Assembly: GCF_012427845.1 (NCBI RefSeq)
Contig: NZ_CP038498.1
Location: 2,418,001-2,482,000, forward strand
DNA: 64,000 bases
Reading direction: 5' to 3'
Source: Pectobacterium punjabense
GTDB taxonomy: Bacteria; Pseudomonadota; Gammaproteobacteria; Enterobacterales; Enterobacteriaceae
Shown: positions 60,114 to 64,000 of the stretch, piece by piece
Numbering within the stretch: position 1 is the first letter of the stretch
Layout of the letters: each line of letters begins with the position of its first letter
Position numbers and translations under genes: made by a program
Notes under the pieces: model-generated
Told to the model about the DNA's origin: nothing
The model's input: only the letters and a program-made list of their open reading frames with translations
Databases searched by the model: none

Positions 60114-61310
60114 ATGGCTGAATCTATCCCCTGTTGTGATACGTCATTTGAGCAACAGTTAATTAACTGGCGACGGCACTTACATCAGTACCCGGAATTA
60201 TCCAATCAGGAACACCAAACCACCGCGCACATTACCCGCTGGCTACAAGAGAAAGACATCCGTCTGTTACCTCTGGCGTTAACCACAGGCGTCGTTGCCG
60301 AAATGGGTCACGGCAGCGGCCCAACCATTGCGCTGCGTGCCGATATTGATGCATTACCCATTGAAGAACAGGTTGATGTCGATTTTCGCTCCCAGCATGC
60401 TGGCGTTATGCATGCCTGTGGCCACGATTTCCATACCGCCGTCATGCTCGGTGCTGCTTGCCTGCTGAAAAAACGTGAGCATGTCTTACCGGGTAAAGTC
60501 AGGTTATTTTTCCAACCGGCAGAGGAAGTGTCTACCGGTGCCAAACAGTTTATCCGTGCCGGAGCACTCGCCGATGTTGCCGCCGTTTTCGGCCTGCACA
60601 ATGCGCCAGAGCTTCCTGCGGGGATGTTCGCCACACGCAGCGGCCCGTTTTATGCCAATGTGGATCGCTTCGCTATTCACATTACAGGCAAAGGGGCGCA
60701 CGCGGCCAAGCCGGAACAGGGTATCGACAGCATTGTCACCGCCTGCAATATCGTCAATGCGCTGCAAACCCTCCCCAGCCGCAGCTTTAGTTCGCTGGAA
60801 TCGCTGGTGATCAGCGTCACGCGTATTCAGGGCGGTAACACCTGGAACGTACTGCCGCAAACGGTAGAGCTGGAAGGGACCGTACGCACCTACAATGCCG
60901 CGATCCGCGCGGAAATACCGGAGCGAATTGAACAACTGATTGGTGGTATTGCCCTTGCGCTGGGCGCCAAAGCGGAACTGAAGTGGTATCCCGGCCCGCC
61001 TGCTGTCGTGAACACCAGCGAATGGGCAGACTTCAGCAAGCAAATTGCCCGAGACGCAGGCTATCAGGTAGAAAACGCCGAACTGCAAATGAGCGGCGAG
61101 GATTTTGCCCTTTACCTTCAGGACGTGCCGGGCACGTTCGTCAGCATTGGCTCAAACAGCGAATTTGGTCTGCACCACCCTCAGTTCAACCCAGATGAAA
61201 GTGCTATTGCGCCGGCATCACGCTACTTTGCACAGTTAGCGGAAGCCGCACTGCATCGCCTGCGTACCACGAAAAGCACCGTTCCACAGGCGGTACTGTC
61301 TCCATCGTAA
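60114..61310 (+). CDS. M20D amidohydrolase, YxeP-like N-acyl amino acid deacylase
   Basis: 398 residues from ATG 60114 with AAGGAGGTG upstream. Metal motifs: RADIDALPIEEQ, HACGHDFHT (100-108), QPAEEVSTGA, GLHNAPELPAG, TRIQGGNTWNVLPQ and SGEDFALY. The sequence closely recalls B. subtilis YxeP, which deacetylates S-modified N-acetylcysteines. The nearby YxeK-type monooxygenase and amino-acid binding protein support the same role here (inference). It is separated from rutF-like by hairpins. Confidence 0.9.
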   Translation: MAESIPCCDTSFEQQLINWRRHLHQYPELSNQEHQTTAHITRWLQEKDIRLLPLALTTGVVAEMGHGSGPTIALRADIDALPIEEQVDVDFRSQHAGVMHACGHDFHTAVMLGAACLLKKREHVLPGKVRLFFQPAEEVSTGAKQFIRAGALADVAAVFGLHNAPELPAGMFATRSGPFYANVDRFAIHITGKGAHAAKPEQGIDSIVTACNIVNALQTLPSRSFSSLESLVISVTRIQGGNTWNVLPQTVELEGTVRTYNAAIRAEIPERIEQLIGGIALALGAKAELKWYPGPPAVVNTSEWADFSKQIARDAGYQVENAELQMSGEDFALYLQDVPGTFVSIGSNSEFGLHHPQFNPDESAIAPASRYFAQLAEAALHRLRTTKSTVPQAVLSPS

Positions 61311-61332
61311 TATTTTGATCTGCAAATATAAT

Positions 61333-61466
61333 CACCTCCGCCCAGTCGATTGGGGGGAGGTGTAGTGGTTACATAAATCCGATATTAGGAGAGACACGGG
61401 GATGAGGTTCCCGCAGGGACGCCTCACCCCGTGGTTGCTCCGGGTATCTCGATCGTCAAACGATCG
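61333..61466. repeat. three consecutive hairpins between convergent genes
   Basis: CACCTCC/GGAGGTG (61333-61362), a long CACGGGG...CCCCGTG structure with inner TCCC/GGGA (61395-61433), and CGATCGT-CAA-ACGATCG (61450-61466). They may act as a bidirectional terminator or be a repetitive element. Confidence 0.55.
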
Positions 61467-61490
61467 GAGTTAGAAAGAAAGCGATACTCA

Positions 61491-62039
61491 TTAACCACGA
61501 ACCACATGATAACCACGGGAAAAATACACCAGACCATCAGTACTTTCGCCCTGCTTAATCGCTAACACTCGGCAAATAAAGATATCGTGTGTCGCCGCAC
61601 TCACCACTTCCTCAACCCGGCAGTCAAATGCAACCAAAGCATCCTGCAATACGGGTGAACCCGTGTGTAACACGTCCCATTCCGCCGCCGCAAACCGTTC
61701 TTCCGTCGATGATCGACTCCCAAACAGCGACGACAGCGCTTCATGATCTGCCGTTAGCGTATTAACGCACAAATGTTCATTCGCCTGAAACGTGGGATAC
61801 ACCGATGAACCACGATTCAGACACACCAGCAGCGTGCCGGGCGTGTCGCTGACGCTGGACACGGCAGATGCCGTAAATCCGGCCTTACCGGCCGGGCCAT
61901 CCGTCGTAACGATATTAACCGCTGCGCTCAATTTTGCCATTGCGTCACGAAACGCCTGCTGGTCAACGGCGGTCACCGCCGCAGAGGGAACGGCGTCATT
62001 CGCTGTTGCGCGTCGTTCAACTGTCAAATCAGACATCAA
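61491..62039 (-). CDS. RutF-like NADH:FMN reductase
   Basis: 182 residues: [61 protein letters not shown] and [11 protein letters not shown] closely resemble E. coli RutF, but no other rut gene is nearby. The N-terminal 25 residues are an extra extension. It probably supplies reduced FMN to the divergent NtaA/YxeK monooxygenase (inference). Confidence 0.9.
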   Translation of the reverse strand: MMSDLTVERRATANDAVPSAAVTAVDQQAFRDAMAKLSAAVNIVTTDGPAGKAGFTASAVSSVSDTPGTLLVCLNRGSSVYPTFQANEHLCVNTLTADHEALSSLFGSRSSTEERFAAAEWDVLHTGSPVLQDALVAFDCRVEEVVSAATHDIFICRVLAIKQGESTDGLVYFSRGYHVVRG

Positions 62040-62316
62040 ATTTTATCCTTTAGATACGGCGAGACACATAGCCATTAACATCATACTAACAAAACAAGCC
62101 GCGCCATCATCTGAAATTTTTGAATTTCATTATACATTTTTGTTGTTTTACATCATACCTCGCCTCATCAATAGTGAAAACACGCTATTAACGTCCTATT
62201 AACCTTTCATTGAATACGTGAATACCTATTGATGGCTTATCGATTGATAGCCGGTTTATTGATGGATTGTTTTCACTTTCATGGAAGTGTGTTCAATTAA
62301 TAAAAGGTTTCGAATA

Positions 62317-63645
62317 ATGAGTGAAAAACAAATATCATCAAAACGGCAATTAAGACTGGGTTTAATATTACAAGGTGCGGCGGGAAATATGTCCGCATGG
62401 CGACATAAAAACGTCGTACCAGACGCCAGTATTAATTTTGGCTTTGTTCTGGATGCGGTAAAAAAAGCCGAACAGGGTAAATTCGACTTTGTCTTCGTGG
62501 CTGATGGATTGTATATCAATGAAAAATCCATCCCCCACTTTCTCAACCGGTTCGAGCCGTTAACGCTGCTCTCCGCATTGGCTACCGTCACCAGCCATAT
62601 TGGCCTGGTCGGCACACTGTCAACATCGTATTCCGAGCCCTTTACCACCGCCCGACAGTTTTCCAGCCTCGACCATCTGAGCAATGGCCGCGCAGGGTGG
62701 AACGTGGTGACATCACCGCTGGAAGGCTCAGCGAAAAATTTTTCCCGCGCACAGCACCCGGAACATGCACTGCGCTACCGCATTGCCGATGAATTTCTTC
62801 AGGTGGCGAAAGGCCTGTGGGATTCCTGGGAAGACGACGCCTTTATTCGTGACAAAGCCAGCGGGCAGTTCTTCGATCCTGAGAAGTTACACACGCTGAA
62901 TCATCAGGGGGAATTCTTCTCGGTACAAGGGCCGCTGAATATTGGCCGATCCGCGCAGGGTCGCCCGATTGTATTTCAGGCGGGTGCGTCTGAAGACGGC
63001 CAAAAACTGGCCGCCAAACACGCCGATGCCATCTTCACCCACCAACACACGCTGGAAGACTCACAGCGCTATTACCGCGAAGTGAAGCAGAAGCTGGAAG
63101 AAAACGGTCGCCGCGCCGATCAACTGCACGTATTCCAAGGCGTCAGCGTCATTGTCGGCAACGATGCAGAAGACGTAGAGCGCCAGTATCAGGAAACGGC
63201 ACAGCTAGTGACAATTGAAGATGCCCTCAATTATCTGGGGCGCTACTTTGAGCACTACGACTTCTCGCAGCATCCGCTGGATGCGCCCTTCCCCGATATC
63301 GGCGATCTGGGGAAAAACAGCTTCCGCAGCACTACCGACGAAATCAAACGCAACGCGCAGGAAAAAGGCTTAACGCTGCGTCAGGTTGCACTGGAAGCCG
63401 CATCACCGCGTCCGGTCTTCAGCGGTACACCTGAGCAGGTGGCAGATGGTTTACAGCGCTGGTTTGAAAATGGTGCAGCAGACGGCTTCATTATTCAGGG
63501 TGGCACGCCGGATACGCTCAATCACTTTGTCGATCGCGTCGTTCCTCTGCTGCAACAGCGTGGCCTGTTCCGCCAGGAGTATGCCGGCTATACGCTACGG
63601 GAAAATCTGGCGCTGGACTATCCGGTGAATCAATTCACGCGCTAA
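62317..63645 (+). CDS. NtaA/SnaA/DszA-family FMN monooxygenase, YxeK-like
   Basis: 442 residues from ATG 62317 (AAAAGG 9 bases upstream; track start 62281 ignored). Family signatures: [81 protein letters not shown] and [17 protein letters not shown]. Length equals YxeK, which cleaves S-succinyl-N-acetylcysteine; homologues also oxidise nitrilotriacetate or sulfonates. The binding-protein gene starts 22 bases downstream. Confidence 0.9.
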   Translation: MSEKQISSKRQLRLGLILQGAAGNMSAWRHKNVVPDASINFGFVLDAVKKAEQGKFDFVFVADGLYINEKSIPHFLNRFEPLTLLSALATVTSHIGLVGTLSTSYSEPFTTARQFSSLDHLSNGRAGWNVVTSPLEGSAKNFSRAQHPEHALRYRIADEFLQVAKGLWDSWEDDAFIRDKASGQFFDPEKLHTLNHQGEFFSVQGPLNIGRSAQGRPIVFQAGASEDGQKLAAKHADAIFTHQHTLEDSQRYYREVKQKLEENGRRADQLHVFQGVSVIVGNDAEDVERQYQETAQLVTIEDALNYLGRYFEHYDFSQHPLDAPFPDIGDLGKNSFRSTTDEIKRNAQEKGLTLRQVALEAASPRPVFSGTPEQVADGLQRWFENGAADGFIIQGGTPDTLNHFVDRVVPLLQQRGLFRQEYAGYTLRENLALDYPVNQFTR

Positions 63646-63667
63646 TTCGCGCTACAGGAGATTTACC

Positions 63668-64000
63668 GTGAAACGTTCCCCTTTTATTACCGCGACAAAT
63701 CTGGCAACGCTGCTTAGCGCCACGCTGGCAATAAGTGCGCAGGCGCAAGACACGGGATTCGTCAGCCGTATCGATCTCAAGGCCAACCAGATTCCCATTC
63801 GCACGGGGAAAAATGCCGAGGCTATTGCGCAGATTCCGGCTCATTTCAAATTTGTGACGCCGGGTAAATTGACCGTTACCGTCTCATCGCTCAGTTCACC
63901 GCCGCTCTCGTTGCTGGCTGACGACAACAAAACGATTGTCGGCAGCGACGCCGACATCGCACGACTGGTGGCGGACAGTCTCGGGCTCGAACTAAAGCTG
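63668..64000 (+). CDS. amino-acid-type ABC substrate-binding protein, 5' part
   Basis: GTG 63668 with CAGGAG 8 bases upstream opens MKRSPFITATNLATLLSATL, a signal peptide cut near AQA/QDTG. The mature part includes FKFVTPGKLTVTVSSLSSPPLSLLADDN and VGSDADIARLVADSLGLELKL, a family 3 binding-protein start (GxDxDIAxxVAxxLG). The gene is cut by the window end at codon 111. It follows the monooxygenase gene by 22 bases, so transport of the substrate is probably encoded onward. Confidence 0.85.
   Translation, partial: MKRSPFITATNLATLLSATLAISAQAQDTGFVSRIDLKANQIPIRTGKNAEAIAQIPAHFKFVTPGKLTVTVSSLSSPPLSLLADDNKTIVGSDADIARLVADSLGLELKL

Overview
The window looks like chromosome of a soft-rot enterobacterium, most likely Pectobacterium or a close relative. 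The core gene order fnr-uspE / pntAB / ydgH / kdsA-sirB1-sirB2-prmC-prfA-hemA / lolB-ispE-prs / ychH / pth-ychF is that of Enterobacterales, and the proteins are near E. coli orthologues. Plant-associated functions sit between these blocks: an expansin, a GDSL pectin or rhamnogalacturonan acetylesterase, an aryl-beta-glucoside (asc) operon, and an ERIC repeat. I saw no rRNA, tRNA, CRISPR array, prophage or intact insertion sequence. Only small remnants are present (an IS3-type transposase tail and a probable LysR tail).

Layout. 1-2.9 kb: TetR regulator, cytochrome b562, osmC, expansin. 3.2-10.1 kb: the srfABC operon. 10.3-14.7 kb: a tightly overlapping five-gene lipid-modification operon ending in a cyclopropane-synthase-like methyltransferase. 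14.8-17.5 kb: a solitary sugar-binding protein and a Gfo/Idh dehydrogenase. 18-36 kb: housekeeping core. 36.2-39.6 kb: four poorly known envelope proteins. 39.8-48.6 kb: a zinc island (aztABCD, a COG0523 GTPase, zinT) with two Zur-like operators, interrupted by the acetylesterase. 48.8-50.8 kb: an unknown protein, a VOC protein and a HisN-like phosphatase. 51-55.5 kb: ascB-ascF divergent from ascG, with an ERIC element in the shared promoter region. 55.5-59.8 kb: an M28 peptidase-autotransporter fusion, an unknown 75-residue protein, a ClbS/DfsB homologue and a luciferase-like monooxygenase. 60.1-64 kb: an M20 deacylase, a RutF-like flavin reductase, an NtaA/YxeK-type monooxygenase and an amino-acid-type binding protein cut by the window end.

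Most notable as systems are: (1) srfABC, an actin/Hsp70-fold ATPase coupled to a dynamin-like GTPase and a single-pass membrane protein; (2) the CFA-like lipid operon; (3) the last cluster, whose gene set resembles the Bacillus yxe pathway for S-(2-succino)cysteine; (4) the Zur-controlled zinc island; (5) the ClbS homologue, a candidate self-protection or genotoxin-resistance protein. Several track starts were shortened to the start that has a ribosome binding site, signal peptide or family-length match. All functional assignments are from reading the sequence without database searches.
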